64,000 nt of DNA from Pseudomonas psychrophila HA-4 (GTDB taxonomy: Bacteria; Pseudomonadota; Gammaproteobacteria; Pseudomonadales; Pseudomonadaceae): positions 1-64,000 of the forward strand of contig NZ_ALJC01000107.1 of assembly GCF_000282975.1 (NCBI RefSeq). Reading direction: 5' to 3'. The position numbers were made by a program, and so were the translations under genes. Below, piece after piece: positions 16,033 to 24,675 of the stretch. Under the pieces are notes generated by a model. That model ran no database searches and was not told the DNA's origin. It was given only the letters and a program-made list of their open reading frames with translations. The stretch's first letter is position 1, and each line of letters starts with the position of its first letter.

Positions 16033-16761
16033 ATGTTCGGTGAACTGCTTGCCCCGCGATTCCTGCATTGGCTGTTCGATGGTTTTGTATTAACCCTTAT
16101 CCTCTCGCTTTTAACCTGCCTAGTAGCTACCGGGCTGGGCTTTGCGTTGTGTCTGGCACGGATCTCGCCCTCGCGCATCTGGTCGTGGCCCGCACGGGCT
16201 TACCTGGCGCTGTTTCGCAATACGCCGCTGCTGGTGCAGCTGTTTTTCTGGTACTTCGGGGTCACCGCACTGCTGCCCGAGGCGCTGGTGATGTGGCTCA
16301 ATCAGCCACGCAGCCTCAACTTGGTGTTGTTCGAGATTGAATGGCCGTCGTTTGAGTTTCTCGCCGGTTTCTGGGGTTTGATGCTCTATACCGCCGCGTT
16401 TATCTGCGAAGAGTTCCGCGCAGGCGTGGGTTCAGTGCGTGTTGAACAGCGAGCAGCCGGGTTGGCGCTGGGCTTTAAACCGGCGCAGGTGTGGCGCTAC
16501 ATCGTTTTCCCGCAAGCACTGCGCACAGCGCTGGGGCCATTGCTTGGGCAATACATGAATGCCCTGAAAAACTCGTCGCTGACCATGGCCATTGGTTTGG
16601 CTGAACTGTCTTACGCCTCGCGTCAGGTCGAGACAGAAACCTTCAAGACCTTCCAGGCCTTTGGGTTCGCGACCTTGCTGTATGTGGCGAGCATTGCGCT
16701 GATTGAGGTGATCGGCCAATTGATTGCGCGCAGCAAGTGGTACCGCCAGGGGGGTGTGTAA
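16033..16761 (+). CDS. amino-acid ABC permease
   Basis: The protein of 242 residues belongs to the HisM/GlnP type permeases, with several helices and the EAA loop EQRAAGLALGFKPAQVWRYIVFPQALRTALGPL. ATG 16033 is taken as the start; an in-frame TTG at 16006 would lengthen it by nine residues. It works with the following permease (gap of three bases) and the binding protein upstream. Confidence 0.88.
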   Translation: MFGELLAPRFLHWLFDGFVLTLILSLLTCLVATGLGFALCLARISPSRIWSWPARAYLALFRNTPLLVQLFFWYFGVTALLPEALVMWLNQPRSLNLVLFEIEWPSFEFLAGFWGLMLYTAAFICEEFRAGVGSVRVEQRAAGLALGFKPAQVWRYIVFPQALRTALGPLLGQYMNALKNSSLTMAIGLAELSYASRQVETETFKTFQAFGFATLLYVASIALIEVIGQLIARSKWYRQGGV

Positions 16762-16764
16762 GTC

Positions 16765-17448
16765 ATGGACTTTTCAGTGATTAGCGACAACCTGTCGTAC
16801 TTTTTAATTGGCGCCTACCCCGATGGGCCGCTGGGTGGCGCCGCGTTGACGCTGGTGCTGAGCCTGTTATCCGGCGTGATCTCGGCCATGTTGGGCCTGG
16901 TGCTGGGCATTGCGCTGGTGATGATTCGCTCCAGGGTGCGCTGGCTGTTGCTCGGCGTGCTGGGTTTTTTGCGGGCGATTCCAGTGGTAATGCTGATTTT
17001 CTGGAGTTACTTCCTGCTGCCGATTGTGTTCAAGGTCGATGTACCGGCGCTGGCCACCGTGGTCTGCGCGTTGTCGTTGATTGGCGGCGCGTACCTCGCG
17101 CATTCGGTGTATGCCGGCATCAGCAGTTTGCCAGCCGGGCAATGGGCGGCTGGCAAGGCGTTGGGGCTGAGTACTTGGCAAGTTTTGCGCCTGATCATCT
17201 TGCCGCAGGCGTTGCCGATCATGCTGCCATCGTTCCTTAATCAGTGGATTTCACTGATCAAGGACACCTCGCTGGCGTACGTAATCGGCGTGGGAGAGCT
17301 GTCGTTTGTAGCGACCCAGGTCAGCAATCGGGTGATGGTGCACCCGACCGAGATATTCCTCTTTGTAGCGTTGGTGTATTTCGTGTTTTGCAGCAGCTTG
17401 GACGTGATCGCCAATCGACTGGTCAAGCCCAACACTCAGCATCGATAG
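16765..17448 (+). CDS. amino-acid ABC permease, second subunit
   Basis: The 227-residue protein has the same fold as the preceding permease, with the EAA loop GQWAAGKALGLSTWQVLRLIILPQALPIMLPS. The two probably form a heterodimeric channel. The usual fourth gene, the ATPase, is missing: the next genes are on the other strand and unrelated, and there is none upstream of the binding protein. Confidence 0.88.
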   Translation: MDFSVISDNLSYFLIGAYPDGPLGGAALTLVLSLLSGVISAMLGLVLGIALVMIRSRVRWLLLGVLGFLRAIPVVMLIFWSYFLLPIVFKVDVPALATVVCALSLIGGAYLAHSVYAGISSLPAGQWAAGKALGLSTWQVLRLIILPQALPIMLPSFLNQWISLIKDTSLAYVIGVGELSFVATQVSNRVMVHPTEIFLFVALVYFVFCSSLDVIANRLVKPNTQHR

Positions 17449-17483
17449 CCCTGCCCCCCCGGCTCGCCCTCACAGGGCTGGGG

Positions 17484-17819
17484 TCAGGCCCATGTTGTGA
17501 TCATTACCCACACGGGGACAAAGCCCAGTGGCAACCACACGGCCAAGCGTGAGCGATAGGGCAATAGCATCAGCAGCCCAAAACCACTGAGCGATATCAG
17601 CCCAAACCAACCGATTGAGCCCATCGCCCACCCCCATGCTTGGGCGCAAAAGTACATGCTCAAGACCAGGCTCAACGACCCTGCCGCACGCAATATACGA
17701 CGCAGGCCCGGTGACGGAGCTTTGTTCCATACCTGTTTGTAATGGCGCTCTAGCCCTTGGCACAACGCAAGCATGCCAATGTAGGCAAAGGCCCACGCCG
17801 CAAAAAAGTCTGCCAGCAT
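17484..17819 (-). CDS. DUF3325-type small membrane protein
   Basis: The 111-residue protein has three to four hydrophobic segments (for example FAYIGMLALCQGLERH, and a final LPLGFVPVWVMITTWA). It resembles DUF3325 proteins, which sit with PepSY and DUF3649 genes in iron-uptake operons of pseudomonads. It is the last gene of the operon beginning with the siderophore receptor at 22065 and starts one base after the PepSY stop. Its biochemical role is unknown. Confidence 0.65.
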   Translation of the reverse strand: MLADFFAAWAFAYIGMLALCQGLERHYKQVWNKAPSPGLRRILRAAGSLSLVLSMYFCAQAWGWAMGSIGWFGLISLSGFGLLMLLPYRSRLAVWLPLGFVPVWVMITTWA

Positions 17820-17820
17820 C

Positions 17821-19359
17821 TCAATTCACCTCAGCCATAACAGCGGCTTTTTTACGCGGCACTCGCTCGACCACCGGCTGCGAGACTTTCCAGCACGACC
17901 ACAACAACAGACCACCCAGCGCCATGGAGGTCAGTTCCAGCCACATATTGCTGTGTACCGCCCACGGCTGATTGACGGTGAACAGGCTCAGCAGCGGCAA
18001 GCTCAGGCACATCACTGCGGCCAGACCTAATTGCTCGCGCCAGGCCTGCATGCGCGCACGCAATACGGCATGCACGAAGCTCAAGACCCACAGGCCAAAG
18101 AACACGTTGAGTTCAGCGTCAGCACGTTCGGCCATGCTCACCGGCAACAGTCGGTTGCTCCACAACAAACCGATGCACGCCACGCATAAACCGGCTATTA
18201 CGGTGACGTTGATCGCCTCGACCCAGTGGTAGAGGCGTTGGGCGACTCGGCTTTCGCTGGCGTATTTACGCCGCCGTTTAACCGTGAACAGCACCAGCCC
18301 GCTGGCAATCATGGCACTGCTGATCAGGCCACAAATGAAGTACACCCAACGCATCGGGTAGCCACCAAACTGGGCAAAGTGCATGCCGGAGATCACTTGG
18401 TGGGTGAGCACGCTGGCACGCATGTCGGTAGGCCCGGACAATTGCTCGCCCGTGACCCCGTTAAAGCGCATACCGCCGCCTTTTATCAGGGCAATCTGGT
18501 TGCCCGTCATCGGGCGAATGTGGATCTCGGCATTACTCTGACCGGGGTTACTGATATTGACTGCATTCAAAGGCCCCATGACATCGCGAGCCTTAGCCAA
18601 TAGTGGCCCAATGGCCACCAACGGTGCCGGTTCGATGTTCTCCGGACGTTTGACTTCAAGGGCCGCGGGTGTCGCGCCCTGAGCTTTGAAAAACGCCTCG
18701 CGGTCGCCATCGAACAACGCATCCATGGCCGCGGGCATGTAAATCACCAGAAAAATCGCCAGCCCGCTGTAGGTAATCATCAAGTGAAACGGCAGCAACA
18801 GCACCGCACTGGCATTGTGGGCGTCGAGCCATGAACGCTGGCCTTTGGCAGGTCGAAAGGTGAAGAACTCCTTGAAGATTTTTTTGTGAATCACGATGCC
18901 GCTGACCAAGGCCGCCAGCATGCCCATCGCCAGGGCACCCACCAGATAAATGCCGATCATGCGCGGCATGTGCAAGGTGAAGTGGAACAGAAAAATGAAC
19001 CGCCCCCCGGCCGTCTCGCGCACCGGCAGTACGTCTCCAGTAGTAGGGTCCAACGTGACCGATAACCCGTCGCGGCGCCCGCCAGTTGAGGCCCGTAACT
19101 CTGGAGAGCGATCATTCGGCAAGCCGATGCCCCATTGTTTGGCATCGGCTTTGTACTCACGCAAATACCCCAGTGCACGCTCAACCGCCTGTTCGTCGGT
19201 CAACTGATGAGCGGGCAACTCAGGGTGCATCCAGTTGTCGATCTCTTGATCGAACACTGCCAGGCTGCCGGTCAGAAAGATCACGAACAGCAACCAGCCA
19301 ACAATCAGTCCGCCCCAGGTGTGCAGCCACGCCAGGGATTGGGTCAGGGTCTGTTTCAT
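17821..19359 (-). CDS. PepSY-associated membrane protein
   Basis: The protein of about 512 residues has four or five helices of the PepSY_TM family, starting WLHTWGGLIVGWLLFVIFLTGSLAVFDQEIDNWM, with periplasmic PepSY-like regions between. Relatives next to siderophore receptors (PiuB, FoxB-like) are implicated in inner-membrane reduction or release of iron from ferric siderophores. His residues in the helices (LHTWGG, FLFHFTLHMPRM, HQVISGMHFAQFGG) could bind haem. The start at 19359 overlaps the preceding gene's stop by four bases; an open frame extends upstream to 19464 but overlaps that gene. Confidence 0.82.
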   Translation of the reverse strand: MKQTLTQSLAWLHTWGGLIVGWLLFVIFLTGSLAVFDQEIDNWMHPELPAHQLTDEQAVERALGYLREYKADAKQWGIGLPNDRSPELRASTGGRRDGLSVTLDPTTGDVLPVRETAGGRFIFLFHFTLHMPRMIGIYLVGALAMGMLAALVSGIVIHKKIFKEFFTFRPAKGQRSWLDAHNASAVLLLPFHLMITYSGLAIFLVIYMPAAMDALFDGDREAFFKAQGATPAALEVKRPENIEPAPLVAIGPLLAKARDVMGPLNAVNISNPGQSNAEIHIRPMTGNQIALIKGGGMRFNGVTGEQLSGPTDMRASVLTHQVISGMHFAQFGGYPMRWVYFICGLISSAMIASGLVLFTVKRRRKYASESRVAQRLYHWVEAINVTVIAGLCVACIGLLWSNRLLPVSMAERADAELNVFFGLWVLSFVHAVLRARMQAWREQLGLAAVMCLSLPLLSLFTVNQPWAVHSNMWLELTSMALGGLLLWSCWKVSQPVVERVPRKKAAVMAEVN

Positions 19360-19646
19360 CCGAGGCGCTCCAGCAGTTGCGGCCAAAAACCAATCGCGGC
19401 CAAAGGCACCGCCAGCACGGCCCCCATCCATGCTGACCACTGGTGGCGGGCGATAAAGGCCCACAAGATGGCGCAGGTGTAGATCGCGAATGACAACAGA
19501 CTGGCGACGAGCATCGAGTCGACGTTATCCAGCGGCAATAGCCGCGCCAACGCGGCCGTAAAAGCGTAAGTGAACACATAACCGCCAACCAGCGCGGCCA
19601 GTGCGCGAGACAGAATCGGTAGCCAGCCCGACGTAGCGTGTTTCAT
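19356..19646 (-). CDS. DUF3649-type membrane protein
   Basis: The 96-residue protein has three hydrophobic segments (ALAALVGGYVFTYAFTAALARL, SMLVASLLSFAIYTCAILWAFI, WMGAVLAVPLAAIGFW). It matches the DUF3649 family found with PepSY_TM proteins in iron-uptake loci. It overlaps the PepSY gene by four bases and is about 160 bases after the receptor gene. Confidence 0.7.
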   Translation of the reverse strand: MKHATSGWLPILSRALAALVGGYVFTYAFTAALARLLPLDNVDSMLVASLLSFAIYTCAILWAFIARHQWSAWMGAVLAVPLAAIGFWPQLLERLG

Positions 19647-19806
19647 CGGATCAATCCTTTAACGGTACCCATCACGGTTTGGCCTGTGCCAACTCTGTGC
19701 ACGAAATGTTTTCGAGCCAAATGCGACAACGGCGCGGCACCCGTAAGAAGCGGATGTCGCGCCTGTCAAAGCCTGCACCGTATCAGCGGTCAGGCCAGTG
19801 GTGTTA

Positions 19807-22065
19807 TCAGAACGAAGACGTCACCGACGCAAAGTAGGCACGGCCCGATTCGTTATATGTCTGGGCACCCGCCTCGTCAGCGTTGCCCTTGCGGTACAAC
19901 TGCTTGTCGAACAGGTTGTTGATGCCCACCCGCACGCTGAAGTTTTTATTGAACTCATAACCGCTGCTTACGCCTACTAAACCGTACGGGTCAACCGACT
20001 GTTGCACCGATTTGTCCAGCGCTTCGTTGGCGCGCATGTTGTACTTTGGCGCTTTTTGCTCGCCGTAATAGGTGCCATTGACCTGGAACGACAGTTGCTC
20101 AGTGGCATACCAGTCCAGCGTGGTATTCAGCGTGTACTTGGGGATGATGCTCAGCGGCTCGCCGGTTTCCTTGTCTTTGCTTTCGATCATGTACGTGAGG
20201 TTGGTGTTCCAGTCCAAATCGTTGCGCACACTGACGAACAGGTTGCCTTCAACCCCTTGAACGATGGCCTTACCGCTGTTTTCCCACTGCAACACGCGGC
20301 GCCCATTGGGCAGGCGGAAGGACGATTCGTTGCTGGCATTGATTTTGTTTTGGTAGTCGTTGCGGAAGTACGTGCCGCTGGTGCGCCAAGTCCCTTTGTC
20401 GAACGCTAGGCCAATCTCCTTGTTAACGCTGATTTCAGGCTTCAAATCAGGGTTACCCACCAAGTAGCAACCGCCGATGTTGACCTCAACCGAGCTGCAA
20501 CCACCCCCACGGCTGTACAACAGGTAGTTGGGGTTGGACTGGTACAGGTTCGGGGTTTTGTAGGCACGGGCTATACCGCCCTTGATGCTCAGTTCGTCAG
20601 TGATCTGGTGCGAAGCATTGAGGCTTGGGCTCCAGTTGCCGCCAAACTCGTTGTGATGATCGAAGCGCAAGCCCGGCGTAACGATCGTTTTAGCCCCGGC
20701 TTCGAGGTTGTCTTCAACGTAAAACGCGTAACTGTTGGCGGTGGATTTGGTCTGGGTACGGTCAGTTCCTGGAATACCCGGCGTGCCACCAGCGCCTGGG
20801 TCCCAACTCTGTGGACGCAGCGACCCCGGATCGTTCAGCGATTCGTAGAGGTATTCGCCACCCACGGTCAGGACCTGATGGGTGTACACGTCCAGCGGCA
20901 AGTTAACTTCAGCTGTGGCGCGGGTATTGCGCAAGCGTGACTCGAAGCTCCCGGCGCTTTGTGATGGCGCACCTTCGCCATAACCTGCTAGCCCTTCGTT
21001 AAGGCGCGCGTTACGGGTCAAGTCATGAGTCAGCGAGGCGGTGGTAGAGCCCCAGTCAAACGAGCCATTGTGGGTCGCCGAGAACGTGCTGCGCTGTAGG
21101 ACGCTGGTTTCCTTGCCGTACAGGCTGTTAACGAAATCACCCCCGCTGTTGAGCATGGTATCGCCGGCAAAGATGTTGCCCTGGCGGCTGTAGCTGGCTT
21201 CTAGGTCGAGCGTTTGCTCGGGGGTGAACTGCCAGCTCAACAATCCGTTGACGTCCTTATTTCGCACCCCCTCACGGCCCGCTACCACGCTGTCGGCATA
21301 CGCCTGCTGGGCGGTGTTGATCTTGGCATCGTCGGCGTCAGTCTTGTTCAGGCCACCATACACACGGAACACCAGATCGTCGGTGATCGGGCCGCTGAGG
21401 TTGAAATTGGTACGCTTGCTGACACCTTCAGAATCGTCTTCCGGCGACAGGTAATAGGCGGTCAACGAACCGTGGAGTTCGTCCGTTGGGCGTTTGGTGA
21501 TGATGTTGACCACCCCGCCCATCGCGCCAGAGCCATAACGGGCGGCAGCCGGACCTCGGAGAATTTCGATGCGCTCGACTTCTTCGGCCGGGACCCAGTT
21601 GGTTTCACCTCGGGTGTCACGGTCGCCGCTCCAGCCATAACGCTGGGCGTTACGCGAAGAGGACGGCTTGCCGTCGATCAGGATCAAGGTGTTTTCCGGC
21701 CCCATGCCGCGCAAGTCAATCTGGCGGTTGTTGCCGCGAGCACCACTGGAACTGTTACCCGTGAGGTTAACTCCCGGTTCGCGACGAATGATGTCGGAAA
21801 GATCATTGGCTGGCGGACGTTTTTTAATGTCCTCGGCGGTAATGATCGACACGCCCGGCGCTTGCTTCAGCTCTTCGGCGGCGGTACCCAATACGCGGGT
21901 TTCTTCCAGTTGCAACGCTTGCTTGCTGCCATCCACTGGTAAGTCGCTGGCCTCGACTGAGACCTCATCACGTTCGCGCTCCAGCGTATCGGCGAGCAAG
22001 GTCGCAGAAGCGAGTGCGGCCACAATAGCCAGTGAGAATTGACTGCGTTTGAATCGAGACGACAT
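19807..22065 (-). CDS. PfeA/FepA-type siderophore receptor
   Basis: The protein of 752 residues has a signal peptide (FSLAIVAALASATLLA), a plug with GVSIITAEDIKKRPPANDLSDIIRREPGVNL and RIEILRGPAAARYGSGAMGGVVNIITK, and a barrel ending in FASVTSSF. The pattern (ANDLSDIIRREPGVNLTGNSSSGARGNNRQIDLRGMGPENTLILIDG) is that of ferric enterobactin receptors. Start 22065 is chosen because the signal peptide begins there; the frame is open 53 residues further up. The genes downstream (DUF3649, PepSY, DUF3325) fit iron uptake. An AT-rich stretch upstream could hold a Fur site. The actual siderophore is not proven. Confidence 0.88.
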   Translation of the reverse strand: MSSRFKRSQFSLAIVAALASATLLADTLERERDEVSVEASDLPVDGSKQALQLEETRVLGTAAEELKQAPGVSIITAEDIKKRPPANDLSDIIRREPGVNLTGNSSSGARGNNRQIDLRGMGPENTLILIDGKPSSSRNAQRYGWSGDRDTRGETNWVPAEEVERIEILRGPAAARYGSGAMGGVVNIITKRPTDELHGSLTAYYLSPEDDSEGVSKRTNFNLSGPITDDLVFRVYGGLNKTDADDAKINTAQQAYADSVVAGREGVRNKDVNGLLSWQFTPEQTLDLEASYSRQGNIFAGDTMLNSGGDFVNSLYGKETSVLQRSTFSATHNGSFDWGSTTASLTHDLTRNARLNEGLAGYGEGAPSQSAGSFESRLRNTRATAEVNLPLDVYTHQVLTVGGEYLYESLNDPGSLRPQSWDPGAGGTPGIPGTDRTQTKSTANSYAFYVEDNLEAGAKTIVTPGLRFDHHNEFGGNWSPSLNASHQITDELSIKGGIARAYKTPNLYQSNPNYLLYSRGGGCSSVEVNIGGCYLVGNPDLKPEISVNKEIGLAFDKGTWRTSGTYFRNDYQNKINASNESSFRLPNGRRVLQWENSGKAIVQGVEGNLFVSVRNDLDWNTNLTYMIESKDKETGEPLSIIPKYTLNTTLDWYATEQLSFQVNGTYYGEQKAPKYNMRANEALDKSVQQSVDPYGLVGVSSGYEFNKNFSVRVGINNLFDKQLYRKGNADEAGAQTYNESGRAYFASVTSSF

Positions 22066-22438
22066 GTCCAATTGATCCCTTAACAATGGAGTGTGCTCAG
22101 CAGGCGAAAACTGGAGTTGCTTACGCACGGGCCACCCAAAAGACCCGCATCGCTTAACGTTCCCCGGCGCTGCCAGGGCTGCAATAGTAACCATTCTCAA
22201 TTGAGAGTAAAGCGCAATTGACATTAATCCTCATTGGATAGTTCCCGAATCCCTTTGTTTTAAAGACTTTTCCTGCATAAAAAAAATAAAAACGGGCTGC
22301 CAAGTTGGCTGTAAATCAACGGTGGGCGTTGACTTACCAGCGATTGCATCCCTTAAGTCCGCCTGTAAACTGTCGCGCCTGTAGCGCTGACAGTTCCCAC
22401 AGCGACGTCCCTATTTCCAGCATTGCGAGTGCAGCAGC
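22066..22438. other. divergent control region, receptor and FKBP genes
   Basis: No gene is seen in these 373 bases. The half nearest the receptor has a TCTCAATTGAGA palindrome and AT-rich Fur-like sequence; the other half should hold the promoter of the FKBP gene. Confidence 0.5.
22195..22227. promoter_or_regulatory. possible Fur-type operator region
   Basis: TCTCAATTGAGA (22195-22206) is a perfect 12-base palindrome, and TTGACATTAATCCTCATTG follows. Read on the minus strand the two parts resemble degenerate Fur boxes with GAGAAT and ATGAGG pieces. The placement upstream of a siderophore receptor is right, the match is imperfect. Confidence 0.35.
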
Positions 22439-22780
22439 ATGACTAACGAACTCCAGATCACCGACCTTGTACTGGGCGAAGGCAAAGCGTGTGTCAAAGG
22501 CGCTCTGATCACCACGCAGTACACCGGCTGGCTCGCAGATGGCACGGTATTCGACTCCTCATTCGAGCGCGGCAAGCCGTTTCAGTGCGTGATTGGCAGC
22601 GGCCGCGTAATCAAGGGGTGGGACCAGGGACTGATGGGCATGAAAGTCGGCGGCAAGCGCAAACTGCAAGTCCCTGCACACTTGGCCTATGGTGAAAGAA
22701 GCATGGGCGCGCACATCACACCGAACGCCGACCTCACCTTTGAGATCGAACTGCTGGAAGTGCTGACTCGAGACGACTAA
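22439..22780 (+). CDS. FKBP-type prolyl isomerase
   Basis: The 113-residue protein is a single FKBP domain: YTGWLADGTVFDSSFERGKPFQCVIGSGRVIKGWDQGLMGMKVGGKRKLQVPAHLAYGERSMGAHITPNADLTFEIELLEV. Nearly all FK506-pocket residues are in place. There is no signal peptide, so it should act in the cytoplasm. Forty bases separate it from the lipoprotein gene downstream. Confidence 0.92.
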   Translation: MTNELQITDLVLGEGKACVKGALITTQYTGWLADGTVFDSSFERGKPFQCVIGSGRVIKGWDQGLMGMKVGGKRKLQVPAHLAYGERSMGAHITPNADLTFEIELLEVLTRDD

Positions 22781-22819
22781 GCCATTTACACGCAGCACTT
22801 TTTTTGGGAGTTAGCGCCA

Positions 22820-23929
22820 ATGAATCGATTCCTCATGCGGTTTTTAACGCTTTCTCTACTGGTTGTGATCGCCGGCTGCAGCAGTAAAAGCACTCAGACT
22901 TTACCCAGCCGTACGCCTGAACAGGCCCGTGCACGGCTCATGCAACTGCTGCCCACCCATCTCCAAGATCGACAGGGCTGGGCCACCGATATTTACACCG
23001 CCTTTGCCGCGCAAGCACTTGAGGCTGACGACGAAAACCTGTGTTCCGTGCTGGCCGTAACAGAACAGGAGTCGACCTTTCAGGCCGACCCGCCGGTGCC
23101 GAATCTGGCGAAAATCGCCCGCAGCGAAATCAATCGCCGCGCCGGTAAGCTGCACATCCCCGAATTTTTGGTTCGCAGTGCGCTGAACATCACTTCGCCG
23201 AATGGCAAAACCTATAACCAGCGCCTCGATGCCGCTCGCACCGAAGGCCAGTTGAGTGCCATTTTTGACGACTTTATCGGCATGGTGCCGCTGGGTAAAA
23301 ACCTGTTTGGCAGCCTGAACCCGGTGCATACCGGTGGCCCGATGCAGGTCAGCATCGCGTTTGCCGAGAAACACGCGAAAGATTATCCCTACCCGATACC
23401 GGGCACGATTCGCCAGGAAGTTTTCACCCGTCGAGGCGGCCTGTATTTCGGCACCGCTCATTTGCTCGGTTATCCAGTCGATTACTCACAATCGCTGTAC
23501 CGCTTTGCCGACTTTAATGCGGGCTGGTACGCCAGCCGCAATGCCGCGTTTCAAAACGCCGTCAGCCAGGTTTCAGGGATTGCGCTGGCACTGGATGGTG
23601 ATGTGACTGTCCCCGGTTCCTACGACGTCGGCTCGACCGAACGGGCGGTGCGCGCGCTGGGCAAACAGTTGGGCTTGAACAACAACCAAATCAGGCAGCA
23701 ATTGCTCAAAGGCGACAGCCTTGAGTTTGATCAGACTGAGGTGTATCGCCACGTGTTTGCGCTTGCAGATCGCCAGCAAAGCAAACCCTTGCCCCGCGCG
23801 GTATTGCCCGGCATTACCCTGCAAAGCCCAAAGATCACCCGCAACCTGACCACCGCCTGGTTCGCTCAGCGCGTTGATGAGCGCCGCCAGCGCTGTATGA
23901 ACCGGGCCAAGGCATTGCCGACACCGTGA
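22820..23929 (+). CDS. DUF1615 lipoprotein
   Basis: The 369-residue protein begins with a lipoprotein signal (LSLLVVIAGCSS, lipobox Cys at about residue 20). The mature part matches the DUF1615 family: CSVLAVTEQESTFQADPPVPNLAKIARSEI resembles a lysozyme-like or transglycosylase fold around a Glu, followed by GGPMQVSIAFAEKH. The function is not established; a role at the cell wall is suggested by the fold resemblance only. It could be in one transcript with the FKBP gene. Confidence 0.75.
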   Translation: MNRFLMRFLTLSLLVVIAGCSSKSTQTLPSRTPEQARARLMQLLPTHLQDRQGWATDIYTAFAAQALEADDENLCSVLAVTEQESTFQADPPVPNLAKIARSEINRRAGKLHIPEFLVRSALNITSPNGKTYNQRLDAARTEGQLSAIFDDFIGMVPLGKNLFGSLNPVHTGGPMQVSIAFAEKHAKDYPYPIPGTIRQEVFTRRGGLYFGTAHLLGYPVDYSQSLYRFADFNAGWYASRNAAFQNAVSQVSGIALALDGDVTVPGSYDVGSTERAVRALGKQLGLNNNQIRQQLLKGDSLEFDQTEVYRHVFALADRQQSKPLPRAVLPGITLQSPKITRNLTTAWFAQRVDERRQRCMNRAKALPTP

Positions 23930-24022
23930 AGTAACACCCCGCAAAGTTCACATGCGGATACATTGGTTGTAATTATCCAGATGCGGTTTACGCTTTTAAG
24001 TATTAGCGCCCTGGAGGTCATC

Positions 24023-24515
24023 ATGCAGTTAGTCGCCCTCCACGCTCAGCCCGACATCACCAGTGGTGATGCGGGCCTGGTGGCCCTGACATTCTTCTTC
24101 AATTTAATGGAGCACTGGGGCTGCACCAAAGACCAGCAATGCACCCTGCTCGGCTCAATCGGCAACACCACGTACTTCAAGTACAAAAACTGCCGAATGC
24201 GCGGCTGACGCCAGACCGCTCTCGTCCCCCCGTGCTACCCGAGTGGAATAACGCCTATCGCATCATCAACAGTGCGTTCCCGCCGATATCGGTGTTTGAA
24301 GACACCCTCAACCCCGACGACCTGGGCATCGCCTTCGCCCTCGAAAGCCTGACCAATGACCGCCTGCGCGACCAGGCCGGGGTCTTGAACCGGGTGCGCC
24401 CCGAAGACCGCCTGCGCTCTCGATTCCGGTGCAGGGCCCGCATTTTCGCTATGTCTGGGATGAAAAAACACAGGCGATCGCCTGGGTGTTGCACGTGAGC
24501 GAAGTCACGTTCTGA
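24023..24515 (+). pseudogene. collapsed Xre/MbcA antitoxin and RES toxin
   Basis: A good start (GGAG six bases before ATG 24023) leads into an antitoxin N-terminus of the MbcA/ParS/Xre type (LMEHWGCTKDQQCTLLGS, TTYFKYKN). Near 24190 the frame shifts by one: the shifted frame reads on as KLPNARL, the expected antitoxin continuation. A short way further it becomes the start of a RES-domain toxin (WNNAYRIINSAFPPISVFEDTLNPDDL, FALESLTNDRLRDQAGVLNRVRPEDRL). A second break near 24415 jumps to what looks like the RES C-terminus (GPHFRYVWDEKTQAIAWVLHVSEVTF, stop 24513). The middle and end of the antitoxin and the centre of the toxin are missing. RES toxins degrade NAD+, so loss of the antitoxin requires loss of the toxin too. 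Confidence 0.7.
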
Positions 24516-24675
24516 TCACCCAACGTCAGAAACTTCGTTGTCAGGGGGGTTATTTGGCCCTCACAAATCGAATATCGTCAGCGCATGGCCGAAGTGGATG
24601 AGCAGGACCGGTGCGGGCACCTAAAAGCCCCCTTTCTGCCTCACAAACCTTATAAGAAAGCACACGGAGCCTCCC

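Noticed and set aside
19086..19482. Plus-strand frames inside the PepSY gene
   Set aside because: Antisense shadows; the minus-strand gene has clear membrane and PepSY features.
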